A DNA stretch of 64,000 nt from Cruoricaptor ignavus (GTDB lineage Bacteria; Bacteroidota; Bacteroidia; Flavobacteriales; Weeksellaceae). A model generated the notes under the pieces. That model did not search any database, was not told where the DNA came from, and saw only the letters and a program-made list of their open reading frames with translations. A program made the position numbers and the translations under genes. Of this stretch, positions 51,499 through 61,444 are shown one piece after another. Within the stretch, counting starts at the first letter, position 1. Each line of letters begins with the position of its first letter. The DNA lies in NCBI RefSeq assembly GCF_900141665.1, contig NZ_FQYI01000010.1, forward strand, positions 1-64,000, given 5' to 3'.

Positions 51499-52920
51499 AT
51501 GAATCAGGACACCATTTGTGCGCTGGCTACGGGAAATGCCGTGGCGGCGCTTGGCATTATCCGCATTTCCGGCAGGGATGCCATTGCCATTGCCAATAAA
51601 GTTTTCTCCGGCAAAAATCTTGAAGAAGCGGCAAGCCATACCGTGCATTACGGGTTTTTACTGGAAGAGCAAAAGCATTTCACTGAAGGCCAAAAGCCAA
51701 CGGACAAAGGCCTGCAGGCAATTGACGAAGTCCTTATCTCGATTTTCCGTGCGCCGAAGACCTTCACGGCGGAAGATGTGGTGGAAATCTCGTTCCACGG
51801 CTCTCCGTTCATCGCGAAAAGAATTCTGGAAGTTCTCGTGGAAAACGGCGCAAGGCTCGCCAAACCGGGCGAATTTACAATGCGTGCCTTCCTGAACGGC
51901 AGAATCGATTTGGCACAGGCAGAATCCGTGGCAGACCTGATTGCGTCCGAAAACGAGGCGTCCCGAAAAATGGCGCTGAACCAGCTAAAAGGCGGAATTT
52001 CCCACGAGATTTCAGACCTGCGGAACGACCTGCTGAACTTCACTTCACTCATCGAGCTGGAACTGGATTTCGCGGAAGAAGATGTGGAATTTGCCGACAG
52101 AACTGCGCTGCTATCGCTACTCAACCGAATAAAGGGCAGGCTGCACGAGCTGCTGGAAAGCTTCCGCTACGGTAATGCGGTGAAGAACGGCATAAGCGTG
52201 GCGATCATCGGGAAGCCGAATGCCGGGAAATCCACACTGCTGAACGCCCTGCTGAAAGAAGAGCGCGCCATAGTTTCCGATATTGCAGGGACGACGCGTG
52301 ACACCATTGAGGAAATCCTTCACCTGAACGGCACGGCGTTCCGCTTCATAGACACTGCTGGAATCCGCGAGACTACCGATACCATCGAGGAAATTGGCGT
52401 AAAAAAAGCCCGCGAGAAAATTGAAACGGCGGACATCCTGCTCTACCTTTTTGACGAGAGCGATTACACTGCGGCAGAAGTCGTGGATTTCATACGGGGA
52501 ATTCAACGGAAGGATTTACAGATTATCCTGCTGCAGAACAAAACAGATCTGGCGGATAATTCTTCATTTTCAGCCGAAATTACCAAAGCTTTAGTCCCGG
52601 ATTTTGCCAAGACGCTCATTAAAATTTCCGCAAAAAATCAGACGAATATTGACGAGCTTAAAAGCGAACTTTCCACATTTGTGGATAATCTGAAAACGGA
52701 GACCAGCACGGTGATTACCAATCAGCGGCACTACGAAGCCCTGCAGAAATCCCTGCAATCCATTGAAAATGTGGAGGCTGCCGTGCAGAGCAGCATCACC
52801 ACGGAACTTCTTGCCTACGAGCTTCGCAACGCCCTGGAAGCCCTCGGCGAAATATCCGGCGAGTTCACCAATGATGAAGTCTTAGGGAACATCTTTTCGA
52901 AATTTTGCATCGGGAAGTAA
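51499..52920 (+). CDS. mnmE: tRNA modification GTPase MnmE
   Basis: The 473-residue protein has the N-terminal tetrahydrofolate-binding domain (IRISGRDA, FTAEDVVEISFHGS, PGEFTMRAFLNGR), the G domain with GKPNAGKST, DIAGTTRDT, DTAGIR and NKTD, and the C-terminal FCIGK with the catalytic cysteine. With MnmG it modifies wobble uridine 34 of several tRNAs in the cytosol. It has no neighbour on its strand for about 230 bp. Confidence 0.98.
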   Translation: MNQDTICALATGNAVAALGIIRISGRDAIAIANKVFSGKNLEEAASHTVHYGFLLEEQKHFTEGQKPTDKGLQAIDEVLISIFRAPKTFTAEDVVEISFHGSPFIAKRILEVLVENGARLAKPGEFTMRAFLNGRIDLAQAESVADLIASENEASRKMALNQLKGGISHEISDLRNDLLNFTSLIELELDFAEEDVEFADRTALLSLLNRIKGRLHELLESFRYGNAVKNGISVAIIGKPNAGKSTLLNALLKEERAIVSDIAGTTRDTIEEILHLNGTAFRFIDTAGIRETTDTIEEIGVKKAREKIETADILLYLFDESDYTAAEVVDFIRGIQRKDLQIILLQNKTDLADNSSFSAEITKALVPDFAKTLIKISAKNQTNIDELKSELSTFVDNLKTETSTVITNQRHYEALQKSLQSIENVEAAVQSSITTELLAYELRNALEALGEISGEFTNDEVLGNIFSKFCIGK

Positions 52921-52930
52921 GTTAGAGAAA

Positions 52931-52959
52931 TTAAATGATTAAATGATTAAATGATTAAA
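52931..52959 (+). repeat. Tandem repeat TTAAATGA, three copies plus
   Basis: An 8-bp unit TTAAATGA is repeated three times followed by TTAAA, ten bases after the mnmE stop. Low-complexity intergenic repeats of this kind are common in flavobacteria. Confidence 0.7.
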
Positions 52960-53082
52960 ATCCAGCATTTCTTCAAGCGTTACAAAGGCTTTCGCTAAAA
53001 TTGGGGACGCAAAAGAGATGAAGGCGGCTATTTTAGAAAAAAATTTTCCGGGAAGACCTCCCAACACAAAGAAAATCAATAT

Positions 53083-53117
53083 TTTGTTTTTCAGAAAAGT
53101 AAATTTGTCTATATTTG
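53083..53117 (+). promoter_or_regulatory. Promoter of the HU gene
   Basis: TTTG (53083-53086), 23 bp, then TATATTTG (53110-53117), an exact TAnnTTTG box 31 bp before ATG 53149. Confidence 0.7.
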
Positions 53118-53148
53118 CAGTCCGAATTCTAAAATAAGCTAAAAGGAC

Positions 53149-53442
53149 ATGACTAAGGCGGAACTGGTAACAATAATTTCTGGGAAGCTCGGTACGGAAA
53201 AGAATGAAACTCAGAAAATCATTGAGGCATTCATGCAGGAGATCCGTGGTGCAATGCTAGAAGGCGATAATGTTTACCTACGCGGTTTTGGCTCATTTAT
53301 TATAAAAACAAGGGCAGCTAAAACCGGGAGAAACATTTCTAAAAATACGGCAATCGATATCCCTGCGCACAATATCCCGGCTTTTAAGCCTGCGAAATCA
53401 TTCTCGGATAAGGTGAAAGCCAAAGTTCCCGTGAAGAAATAA
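53149..53442 (+). CDS. HU-family DNA-binding protein
   Basis: The 97-residue protein has the HU/IHF layout: N-terminal helices (MTKAELVTIISGKLG), the conserved VYLRGFGSFIIK strand pair, and the DNA-arm region with RAAKTGRNISKNTAIDIPAHNIPAFKPAK. It bends and compacts chromosomal DNA. A 30-residue basic protein gene follows after 35 bp, before a common terminator, so both are in one unit with a strong promoter. Confidence 0.95.
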   Translation: MTKAELVTIISGKLGTEKNETQKIIEAFMQEIRGAMLEGDNVYLRGFGSFIIKTRAAKTGRNISKNTAIDIPAHNIPAFKPAKSFSDKVKAKVPVKK

Positions 53443-53477
53443 CTCAATTTTTTAAATCTTAAAAATAAAATATAATT

Positions 53478-53570
53478 ATGCCAAGCGGAAAGAAGAGAAA
53501 AAGACACAAGGTGGCAACGCACAAACGGAAGAAGAGAAGAAGAGCGAACAGACACAAGAAGAAGAAGTAG
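53478..53570 (+). CDS. AURKAIP1/COX24-like tiny basic protein
   Basis: A 30-residue frame, MPSGKKRKRHKVATHKRKKR and so on to a final run of lysines, contains at least 20 Lys, Arg or His residues. This matches the small COX24/AURKAIP1-type proteins annotated in Bacteroidota; the mitochondrial relative mS38 is a ribosomal protein, so a ribosomal role is likely. It is downstream of HU and followed by a strong terminator. Because of its size, automated gene finders may miss it. Confidence 0.75.
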   Translation: MPSGKKRKRHKVATHKRKKRRRANRHKKKK

Positions 53571-53586
53571 CGCTTCCGCGAAATAG

Positions 53587-53626
53587 AAAATATAGTTGGT
53601 GTTTTCCGCCGACTATATTTTATTTT
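53587..53626 (+). terminator. Terminator of the HU/COX24-like unit
   Basis: AAATATAGTTGG pairs with CCGACTATATTT, loop TGTTTTCCG, followed by a T-rich tail. Confidence 0.8.
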
Positions 53627-53646
53627 AGCAAAAATTTGCCGGGCGA

Positions 53647-55203
53647 ATGAAGAAAGAACTGATAATCTCTCAGGAAGCGCAGCGCACAGCCATAGCGCTG
53701 CTGGAGGACGGAAGGCTTTTCGAGTTTCACGAAGAGGTGGAAAAGAACGAGTTTTCCGTAGGCGATATCTATTTGGGGAAGGTGAAGAAACTGGCACCAA
53801 ACCTGAACGCTGCCTTTGTGAGCATAGGCCATGATAAGGATGCCTTCCTGCATTATCAGGACCTTGGCCCAGATTTCCTGAGCTACAGGAAGTTCATAAA
53901 AGATACCTTCGGCAAGAGGCAGCAAAGCGCAAGCCTGAAGAATTTCGAAATCCAGGCGGAAATTGATAAACGCGGAACGGTGGACAAAGTCTTGGCGAAG
54001 GACGATGTAATCTTGCTGCAAATTACGAAGGAAGCCATTTCCACGAAAGGCCCGAGAATTTCCACGCAGCTTTCACTTACAGGCCGCTACCTTATTTTGA
54101 TCCCGTTTGATGACAAAGTTTCCATCTCGAAAAAAATCCGGAATCCGGAGGACAGAGAGCGCCTGAAAACGCTGATAGAATCGATAAGGCCGGAAGGCTT
54201 CGGCGTGATAATACGCACCGTGGCGGAAGGAAAAAAGGTGGCGGAACTTCACAGCGATATGAACCACCTGATCCAAAAGTGGGATTTGATTTTTAAAAAC
54301 ATTGAAAATCAGAAGGTTCCGTCCAAAGTTTTGAGCGAAGATGAAAAAGCTTCCGCAATTTTACGGGACAATTTCAACCAGGAATTCGTTTCGGTAATCT
54401 GCGATGATGAACAGATGGTGGAAGAGATGAGAAGCTACCTGGAAATCATAGCGCCGGAAAGGAAGGACATCGTGAAGTTTTACGATTCGCACATCCCTTT
54501 GCTGGAATATTACAATGTGGAAAAGCAGCTGAAGAACAGCTTCGGCAAGCATGTGAACATCCCAAGCTCAAAGGGCGCATACCTTGTGGTGGAACACACC
54601 GAGGCACTGCATGTGATAGATGTAAATTCCGGCTCGAATATTTCTGCTGCCGGAACGAACAAGACGCACGGACTGACCGTGAACAAACTTGCGGCTACGG
54701 AAGTTGCGCGGCAGCTGAGGCTTCGGGATATGGGCGGAATCATCGTGGTGGATTTTATTGATATGACGAACCCTGAACACCGCCGCGAACTCTACGACCA
54801 CCTGAAACTCGAAATGAAGCGCGATAAGGCGCGCCACAAAATTTTGCCGCCAAGTAAATTTGGGCTGATACAAATCACGCGGCAGCGAAACCGCCCGGAA
54901 AAGCAAATCGTGACCACGGAAGAAAACCCGAACGCTTCGGGCGAAATTCTGGCACCGATAGTGATAGTCGAAAGAATGGAAGAAGCCATCCGCAATATAA
55001 TGCAGACGGAAAAAGGCAAGCTTTACCTTCACACCCATCCTTTCGTGGAAGCCTATTTGACGAAGGGCATCAACAGCATCCAAATGAAATGGTTCCTGAA
55101 ATACAGAAAATGGGTGACCATAGTGCCTAGGGATTCCTTTAAATATCTGGAATACAGGCTTTTAAACTCGAAAAAAGAAGAGCTGATTTCCTTCAGCAAT
55201 TAA
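53647..55203 (+). CDS. rng: Ribonuclease E/G family protein
   Basis: The 518-residue protein has the RNase G layout: an S1-like N-terminal domain (VGDIYLGKVKKLAPNLNAAFVSIG), the 5'-sensor region (GFGVIIRTVAEG), and the DNase I-like catalytic site with IDVNSGSN and VVDFIDM. The Zn-link cysteine pair is not obvious; the DMTNPEHRRELYDHL segment matches. It lacks the long scaffold C-terminus of RNase E. It processes rRNA and mRNA. Its last 4 bp overlap the end of the convergent cbpM gene. Confidence 0.94.
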   Translation: MKKELIISQEAQRTAIALLEDGRLFEFHEEVEKNEFSVGDIYLGKVKKLAPNLNAAFVSIGHDKDAFLHYQDLGPDFLSYRKFIKDTFGKRQQSASLKNFEIQAEIDKRGTVDKVLAKDDVILLQITKEAISTKGPRISTQLSLTGRYLILIPFDDKVSISKKIRNPEDRERLKTLIESIRPEGFGVIIRTVAEGKKVAELHSDMNHLIQKWDLIFKNIENQKVPSKVLSEDEKASAILRDNFNQEFVSVICDDEQMVEEMRSYLEIIAPERKDIVKFYDSHIPLLEYYNVEKQLKNSFGKHVNIPSSKGAYLVVEHTEALHVIDVNSGSNISAAGTNKTHGLTVNKLAATEVARQLRLRDMGGIIVVDFIDMTNPEHRRELYDHLKLEMKRDKARHKILPPSKFGLIQITRQRNRPEKQIVTTEENPNASGEILAPIVIVERMEEAIRNIMQTEKGKLYLHTHPFVEAYLTKGINSIQMKWFLKYRKWVTIVPRDSFKYLEYRLLNSKKEELISFSN

Positions 55204-55508
55204 TCTTCGTAATCTTCCGCCAAACTTTCCAGCGCAAACTGCCTGTTCGCCAGCCTGCGGTTTTCCGCCTGAAGTTCGCGCACCTTCTGCAGAAGATTAT
55301 TTACCATATCAATTCCTGGCAAGTTGATTTCCAAATCATAATGCCAATTGGCAAAGCGCTCGAACGCAGGTAGTTCTTCGTACAGGATGTATGAAATTTC
55401 GTTTTCGGTAAAGCTCTTCAGCAGGCCAAAATCCACGAGTTCATCGATGAATTTCAGCTCCACATTATAGATTTTCACTAGCTCTTCCCTTGAAATTCTG
55501 TTGCTCAT
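55200..55508 (-). CDS. cbpM: Chaperone modulator CbpM
   Basis: The 102-residue helical protein begins with a MerR-like helix-turn-helix (ISREELVKIYNVELKFIDELVDFGLL) and continues with IDMVNNLLQKVRELQAENRRL, a coiled coil. In other bacteria CbpM binds the J-domain of CbpA and inhibits it. It starts 4 bp after the dnaJ-like gene, in the arrangement expected of cbpA-cbpM. Confidence 0.9.
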   Translation of the reverse strand: MSNRISREELVKIYNVELKFIDELVDFGLLKSFTENEISYILYEELPAFERFANWHYDLEINLPGIDMVNNLLQKVRELQAENRRLANRQFALESLAEDYED

Positions 55509-55512
55509 TTCG

Positions 55513-56406
55513 TTAAGAATTTTTCAGTTGTTCAAAAAGTTCGCGCTGTTTATCCGTAAGGTTTGTCGGCAGCTTCACATCGTACGATACGAATAAATCG
55601 CCAAAATTCCCATCTTCCTTATACACCGGGAAACCTTTTCCGCGAAGCCTCACCGTAGCACCGTTTTGCGTACCAGGCTTTACTTTCAGGTTCACGGTTC
55701 CGTTCAGAGTTTCCACCTTCACATCGCCGCCAAGCACCGCTGTATAAAGGTCTATCGGCACTTTCATCCGCACATCATCACCTACCCTGTCAAAATTCGG
55801 ATCGCTGGCAATGTTGAAGGTAATGTACAAATCGCCGCTTGGTCCGCCATTTATTCCTGGCTGCCCGTAGCCTTTCAGCCTGATTTGCTGCCCGTCATAA
55901 ACGCCGGCAGGAATGGTGATGCGCACCTTTTTTCCGTTGATGTCGAAAGTTTGCTGGTGCGTAGCGGTAGCATCCCGCATATTCAGGTTGAGCTCAGCGT
56001 AGGCATCCTGCCCTTTGAATTTTCCGGAAGCGCTTCCACGGCTGCTTCTGCCGGAGAAACCGCCGCCAAACATACTTTGGAAAAACTCCGAAAAATCGCC
56101 TTCTTCAAAATTTCCGCTAAAGCCTTCAAAACCGCCACCCTGTGAAGAGCGGTACTGCTGTTGTGCTTTCTCGTACTCTTCGCCGTGCCGCCAGTTTTCG
56201 CCGTATTTATCGTACTTCGCACGGTTTTCCGGGTTGCTCAGCACTTCGTTGGCTTCGTTCAATTCCTTAAATTTCCGCTCGGCCTCTTTGTCACCAGGAT
56301 TTACATCTGGATGAAACTTCCGCGCAAGTTTGCGGTACGCCTTCTTGATTTCATCCGGTGTGGCGGTTTTCGAAACGCCCAGCGTTTTATAATAATCGAT
56401 GAACAC
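55513..56406 (-). CDS. cbpA: DnaJ/CbpA-type co-chaperone
   Basis: A J domain (1-70, HPD motif in [15 protein letters not shown]) is followed by a Gly/Phe-rich linker (about 95-130, [14 protein letters not shown]), and two C-terminal beta domains ([45 protein letters not shown]). It lacks the zinc-finger CxxCxGxG region, so it is CbpA rather than DnaJ. It stimulates DnaK. The neighbour cbpM supports the name. Confidence 0.9.
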   Translation of the reverse strand: MFIDYYKTLGVSKTATPDEIKKAYRKLARKFHPDVNPGDKEAERKFKELNEANEVLSNPENRAKYDKYGENWRHGEEYEKAQQQYRSSQGGGFEGFSGNFEEGDFSEFFQSMFGGGFSGRSSRGSASGKFKGQDAYAELNLNMRDATATHQQTFDINGKKVRITIPAGVYDGQQIRLKGYGQPGINGGPSGDLYITFNIASDPNFDRVGDDVRMKVPIDLYTAVLGGDVKVETLNGTVNLKVKPGTQNGATVRLRGKGFPVYKEDGNFGDLFVSYDVKLPTNLTDKQRELFEQLKNS

Positions 56407-56441
56407 TTTATATTTTGGATTTTTGTTAAAAGTTTAGGTTT

Positions 56442-56610
56442 AAACCACGGTGGCACAGCGTTTTTTTTCAATACAACTTCTAAAACACTGAGGCACAAAG
56501 TTTTTGCATTCTCGTTTTAAATTTAACTAATAAACTTCTCATTCAACGAAACACAGCGACACAGTGATTTTTTGTTTAATTTAACCTAAAACACCGAGGC
56601 ACAGAGTTTT
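56442..56610. repeat. Four imperfect ACACxGxGGCACAGxG repeats
   Basis: Similar segments begin at about 56442, 56482, 56549 and 56588: AACCACGGTGGCACAGCG, AACACTGAGGCACAAAG, AACACAGCGACACAGTG, AACACCGAGGCACAGAG, each followed by a T run. Spacing is about 40, 67 and 39 bp. They lie between the cbpA gene and the M1 peptidase gene and read as extragenic repeats. Confidence 0.7.
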
Positions 56611-56619
56611 CAGAAACCT

Positions 56620-56678
56620 TTTACTTTTTACTTGGCTCTTAAACTTTTTACTTTTGCTTTTACTTTTTCCCTGGCTCT
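56620..56678. repeat. Pyrimidine-rich low-complexity repeat
   Basis: TTACTTTTTACTTGGCTCTT and TTACTTTTTCCCTGGCTCTT-like blocks alternate in this stretch, which lies just downstream of the M1 peptidase stop. No gene or clear hairpin is seen. Confidence 0.55.
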
Positions 56679-59186
56679 TTACTTATACGCTTCAATCGCT
56701 GCATTCATCAGCTCTACCTGCCTTTGCAGGCTCTCGCTTTTCGGGTTTTTGCGCAGTGTTTCCATCTTCTTTGCCAGCCCGTCTTTCAGCATTTGGCTAA
56801 TCATCATCTTAGCCTGAGGATTATCGGAAAGCTGTCCGCTCGTCATTTTCAAAACCTTCGTTAAATTTTGCGTAGCCTTCAGGTTATCCGTCGTCATAAT
56901 CATATTGAACGCCGCTTCAGCGGAAGCACCAAGCTTCGCATCCTGAAATTTCACGAAAGGGTAAAACGCTGCAACTTGCGCTACAGCAGGCAACTGACTT
57001 TCAATTTTATTCTCAACAATCACAGGAAGCATCGCCATTATCAGTTCTTCATTGGCACCATCCAAATCCAGCTTGTCCGCCAGCGCTGCAATTTTCGCCG
57101 GCTCGATTTTGAAAAGCGCGGCAATTGAATTTCCTTTGACCGAATTGGAAACCGACTGACTGCCCTTTTCGAAAATCGGCAGGTATTTCCTGTCCTTGGT
57201 TTTTGCCAGGGCAGAAATTGCCGCCGCCTGAACTAAGGTTTTCGGGTCATTCTGCGCTAATTTTTCCACTTCGGAAAATACAGATTTATGGACGGAATTT
57301 TTTGTTAAATCCAATCCCTGCAAAGCTTTGATGCGAATTCTGAAGTTGGGATCCTTCAATGCTGCCGCAAGAATCTGTTGGGCGATCGCATCGCTGTTAT
57401 TTTCTGCTGCAAATTCCACGGCTTTCCATCGGCTCAAAAATTCCTTAGAACCCTGATACTGAACAAGATACTGCGCCGAAGTTTTCTTTTCTTCAATATC
57501 GGCAATCAATATTCCGTCGGCATTCAGATTGACTAAGGTTGGATTGCTTGCTGCCGGAATCGTGAAGCTGTTGCTGGATTTTGCATCCACCCAAACATTC
57601 TGCCGGGAAACTTTTCCGCCTTCGAAAACATCGATGGCCAAAGGAAATTGGAAGTGCGGTGTCTGCGTTTGTGAAATGTTCAGCTGCAGCTGTTTTTTCA
57701 CAGGTTCATAGCTGTAGGTGTAGCTGATTTTCGGATTACCGCTGCCGAAAAACCACTGATTGAAAAACCAGTTCAAATCCTTGCCTGAGACTTTTTCCAG
57801 CGCCAAACGAACCTGATGCGCTTCACCAGTTCCAAAGGCGTTCGCCTTCAGGTATTCCGAAATTCCGGCGAAAAACGCTTCATCGCCCAAATAATTCCGC
57901 AGCATATGAAGGATGCCGCCACCTTTGTTATAGCTTACCGCATCGAACATATCTTCCCTGCTCTTGTAATCGAAGCGCACGAGATGCTTATGGTAATTGC
58001 CAGGGCTCATCCTATAGCCACGAAGCGCAGACATCATCGTATAATCCGCCAAATCTTTACCATATTTATACTCATTCCACAGATATTCTGAATAATTTGC
58101 AAAAGATTCATTCACGGTGAGGTTACTCCAGCTTTCCGCCGTTACCAGATCGCCAAACCAATGGTGGAAAAGCTCGTGCGCTATCACATCTTCCCATCTG
58201 TTTTCATCGATCAAATCTCCTGGCTTTTGCTGAGACATCGCGCTGTGCAGCGTAGCGGTAGTGTTTTCCATCGCTCCGGATACATAATCCTGCGCCGTCA
58301 TTTGTGCATACTTTTGCCATGGATAATCGTAGTTCAGCAGCTTGGAAAAATACTCTATCATTTCAGGCGTCATCCCGAAAATCTGCTTGGCATAAGGCTC
58401 GTACTCCTTCTCCACATAATAATCCACCGGGATGTTGCGCCATTTATCGCGAACCACTGCATAATCGCCCACACCCATAAAGAACAGGTACGGTGCGTGC
58501 GGCTTATCCATCACCCAATGATCTGTGCGAAGGCTGCCGGCTTCCTTTTTTGATTCCTTCAGAACGCCGTTGGAAAGCGTGACGAATTTATCAGGCACCG
58601 TCATTATGATTTCCTGCGTGGTTTTCTGGTTCGGCTTATCAATCGTCGGGAACCAAACGGAAGAAGATTCGGTTTCACCCTGCGTCCAAATCTGCGTCAT
58701 CTTGCCCGGATCTTTACCCTGAGCGTTAATGAAGTACAGGCCCTTTGCATCGGAAATCGCTGCGCTGCCTTTCTGGGTGGTTTCGTTCGGCCGCGCTGTA
58801 TATTTTATGTAAACCGTGTAATCTTCGTTCCGGTTGAAAGTTTTGCCGAGGTTAATTTTCAGCAAATCATCGCGGTAATCGTATTTCAGAGGCTGTTTCA
58901 TGCCCCCGTTTTGCATTGCCACTTCGTGGATGAGCATCGCTTTGGCGTTCAGCACCAGTGAATCGGTTGGGTAGAAATAAGGCTTTGCCGTGAGCCATTC
59001 TTCGCCGCTCATCTGCTCTTTCTCGAAATCGAATTTCACCTTCAGCTTCGTATGCTTCAGCTCGGTAGTTTTCGTGTGAGATGCACGGTAAATACTTTCC
59101 CTGCCGGAAGTTTCCGTTTGCGCAAAGACGAAATCAGCTGCGAACACCGAGCCTAAAAGCAGCGCTGAGAAGAATATTTTTTTCAT
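56679..59186 (-). CDS. M1-family metallo-aminopeptidase
   Basis: A signal peptide (residues 1-22) precedes an 835-residue M1 peptidase with the exopeptidase motif GAMENTTATL and zinc site VIAHELFHHWFGDLVTAESWSNLTVNESFA. The C-terminal third is an armadillo-like helical region (EKLAQNDPKTLVQAAAISALAKTK). It is periplasmic or outer-membrane associated and trims N-terminal residues from peptides. Thymidylate synthase lies 18 bp upstream on the same strand. Confidence 0.95.
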   Translation of the reverse strand: MKKIFFSALLLGSVFAADFVFAQTETSGRESIYRASHTKTTELKHTKLKVKFDFEKEQMSGEEWLTAKPYFYPTDSLVLNAKAMLIHEVAMQNGGMKQPLKYDYRDDLLKINLGKTFNRNEDYTVYIKYTARPNETTQKGSAAISDAKGLYFINAQGKDPGKMTQIWTQGETESSSVWFPTIDKPNQKTTQEIIMTVPDKFVTLSNGVLKESKKEAGSLRTDHWVMDKPHAPYLFFMGVGDYAVVRDKWRNIPVDYYVEKEYEPYAKQIFGMTPEMIEYFSKLLNYDYPWQKYAQMTAQDYVSGAMENTTATLHSAMSQQKPGDLIDENRWEDVIAHELFHHWFGDLVTAESWSNLTVNESFANYSEYLWNEYKYGKDLADYTMMSALRGYRMSPGNYHKHLVRFDYKSREDMFDAVSYNKGGGILHMLRNYLGDEAFFAGISEYLKANAFGTGEAHQVRLALEKVSGKDLNWFFNQWFFGSGNPKISYTYSYEPVKKQLQLNISQTQTPHFQFPLAIDVFEGGKVSRQNVWVDAKSSNSFTIPAASNPTLVNLNADGILIADIEEKKTSAQYLVQYQGSKEFLSRWKAVEFAAENNSDAIAQQILAAALKDPNFRIRIKALQGLDLTKNSVHKSVFSEVEKLAQNDPKTLVQAAAISALAKTKDRKYLPIFEKGSQSVSNSVKGNSIAALFKIEPAKIAALADKLDLDGANEELIMAMLPVIVENKIESQLPAVAQVAAFYPFVKFQDAKLGASAEAAFNMIMTTDNLKATQNLTKVLKMTSGQLSDNPQAKMMISQMLKDGLAKKMETLRKNPKSESLQRQVELMNAAIEAYK

Positions 59187-59204
59187 AATATTTTTAATGT
59201 AAAA

Positions 59205-59999
59205 TTACACCGCTACCGGTGCTTTTATGCCGGGATGTGGATTGTAATCTTCCAGTGTGAAATCTTCATATTTAAAATCGAAAATATTTTTGATTTCCGG
59301 GTTCAGAATCATTTTTGGCAAAGGCCTTGGTTCGCGTGAAAGCTGCTTTGTTACCTGCTCAAAATGGTTGCTATAGATGTGCACATCGCCAAAAGTGTGG
59401 ATGAATTCGCCCAGGCCCAAACCGCAAACCTGAGCCACCATCATCTGCAGAAGTGCGTAGCTAGCAATGTTAAACGGCACGCCCAGAAAAACATCGGCGC
59501 TGCGCTGATAAAGCTGTAGGGAAAGCCTTCCATCAGCCACATAAAACTGGAAAAGTGCGTGGCAGGGCGCCAAAGCCATATGGGGAATTTCCGCCACATT
59601 CCATGCGGAAACGATGAGCCTGCGGGAATCCGGATTGGTTTTGATTTGCTCTACAACTTCCGAAATCTGGTCGATGGTTTTTCCATCAGCACCGCTCCAG
59701 CTTCTCCATTGTGCGCCGTAAACAGGGCCTAAATTTCCATTTTCATCAGCCCATTCATCCCAGATGGAAACGCCGTTTTCCGTGAGGTAGCCGATGTTCG
59801 TATCGCCTTTCAGGAACCATAGCAGCTCGTAAATTATGGATTTCAGGTGGACTTTTTTCGTGGTAACCAGCGGGAAGCCTTCCTCCAAATCGAACCGCAG
59901 CTGGTAGCCGAACACACTCCTTGTTCCGGTGCCTGTTCTGTCCGCTTTATCGGTGCCGTTGTCCAAGATATGCTGAAGAAGGTTGAGGTAGTTTTGCAT
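59205..59999 (-). CDS. thyA: Thymidylate synthase
   Basis: The 264-residue protein has the catalytic cysteine in [12 protein letters not shown], the phosphate-binding arginine motif [34 protein letters not shown] and the C-terminal [10 protein letters not shown]. It methylates dUMP with methylenetetrahydrofolate. It starts 32 bp after the GH13 gene stop on the same strand. Confidence 0.98.
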   Translation of the reverse strand: MQNYLNLLQHILDNGTDKADRTGTGTRSVFGYQLRFDLEEGFPLVTTKKVHLKSIIYELLWFLKGDTNIGYLTENGVSIWDEWADENGNLGPVYGAQWRSWSGADGKTIDQISEVVEQIKTNPDSRRLIVSAWNVAEIPHMALAPCHALFQFYVADGRLSLQLYQRSADVFLGVPFNIASYALLQMMVAQVCGLGLGEFIHTFGDVHIYSNHFEQVTKQLSREPRPLPKMILNPEIKNIFDFKYEDFTLEDYNPHPGIKAPVAV

Positions 60000-60031
60000 T
60001 GAAGAAGGTTGGGGTTGAGATTGAGAACAAT

Positions 60032-61444
60032 TTACTTCTTCACGAAAACCGCGAAATCGCCTTTCTGCATTGTGAAAGATTTGTTGTCGGAGAAATTCCT
60101 GCGAAAGCCGGTGAAATGGTTTTTGAATTCACCATTAATATGATCATCCAAAATTTCAAACGGGACGAAATCTTTCGACATATTTAAAACCACCAAAACT
60201 TCATCCGCACCGTTTTTCCGAAGGTAGGCAAGAATTTTATCATCGGCAGAAGTCTTAACGAAAGAAGTTTGCACCGAAGAATCACCGCCACGAAGCGCAG
60301 GATTTTTCTCCCTCAGCTCAAACAATTTTTTGTAAAATTTCGCCAGCTGAAAATCGCCAGTCCAGTTGATTGGGTCTTTCTCGAAAAACTCCAAACGCTT
60401 ATGGTTCGGCAATTCCTGCCCGGAATACATCAGCGGAATGCCATTCCAGGTTGCGGAAAAAACTGCTAATGGCAGCGCAACATCGCCGTATTTTTCGTAC
60501 TCCGTACCATTCCAGGTATTTTCATCGTGATTGGTGGTAAACCACGCTCTCATCGAACTATCGCCGATTGCTCCGTACCGCATCAGCATTTCGCGAAGTT
60601 CGTTCAGCGGCAGATTATTGTGGTAATAATCCCGCGTTTTATGCATCCAAGCCCACGAATAGCTTGCATCGAAAACCTTCCCGTACTCCGGATTTTCCAG
60701 TTCATCAAATTCGCCCAAGAAAAACAGCGGCTTCAGCGTCTCAACTTCCGGCCGCGCTTCCTCCCAGAAATCCACTTCCACCCAGCTTGCCAAATCGCAT
60801 CGGAAACCGTCGATATCCGTTTCCCGCACCCAAAACTTCATCGCATCTATCATCGCTTTCCGCATTTCAGGGTTGCCGTAGTCCAGCTCGATGATGTCAT
60901 CCATTCCGGAAGCAATTTTGAAGGTGCCGTTTTCCTTCAGGTAATATTCCGGGTGCGTTTTCGTCCAGATATGATCCCAGCCCGTATGATTGGCAACCCA
61001 ATCGATAATCACCTTAAAGCCTTGATTATGAGATACTTTCACGAGATGCTTGAAGTCTTCCAGCGTACCGAATTCCGGATTTATCGCGGTGTAATCCTGC
61101 GCTGCATAAGGGCTTCCCATCGTACCCTTTTTATTTTGCTGGGCGATGGGTGTTACGGGCATAAACCACAGCGTTTGCACGCCCATTTTCCGCAGCCTTG
61201 GCAGGTGCTCTTCAAAAGCGCGGAAAGTGCCTTCCTTAGTGTATTGGCGCACATTTACTTCGTAGATATTTCCGCTGTGCATCCAGTCTTTTGGCGTTTC
61301 TTGTTTCATAATATTTTTTTGCGAAGTGCAGGCTAAAAGTGTGGCGCCAAGCAGCACAGCGCCGGAAATTTTCAGGATTAAATTCTTTCGGTAAAATGCT
61401 AAGCTATTGTTTTTCAAATCGTTAAGTTTTTGTTTAAATTTCAT
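60032..61444 (-). CDS. GH13 alpha-amylase-family lipoprotein
   Basis: A lipoprotein signal ends in LLGATLLAC. The (beta/alpha)8 catalytic domain then has all three acidic residues of the GH13 family: nucleophile Asp in [10 protein letters not shown], acid/base Glu in FFLGEFDE, and Asp in TTNHDENTW. The lipid anchor places it at the periplasmic or outer-membrane surface, acting on alpha-glucans or maltodextrins. ATG 61444 overlaps the end of the upstream pRiA4b-like gene by 11 bp; a longer frame to 61534 is not needed. Confidence 0.9.
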   Translation of the reverse strand: MKFKQKLNDLKNNSLAFYRKNLILKISGAVLLGATLLACTSQKNIMKQETPKDWMHSGNIYEVNVRQYTKEGTFRAFEEHLPRLRKMGVQTLWFMPVTPIAQQNKKGTMGSPYAAQDYTAINPEFGTLEDFKHLVKVSHNQGFKVIIDWVANHTGWDHIWTKTHPEYYLKENGTFKIASGMDDIIELDYGNPEMRKAMIDAMKFWVRETDIDGFRCDLASWVEVDFWEEARPEVETLKPLFFLGEFDELENPEYGKVFDASYSWAWMHKTRDYYHNNLPLNELREMLMRYGAIGDSSMRAWFTTNHDENTWNGTEYEKYGDVALPLAVFSATWNGIPLMYSGQELPNHKRLEFFEKDPINWTGDFQLAKFYKKLFELREKNPALRGGDSSVQTSFVKTSADDKILAYLRKNGADEVLVVLNMSKDFVPFEILDDHINGEFKNHFTGFRRNFSDNKSFTMQKGDFAVFVKK

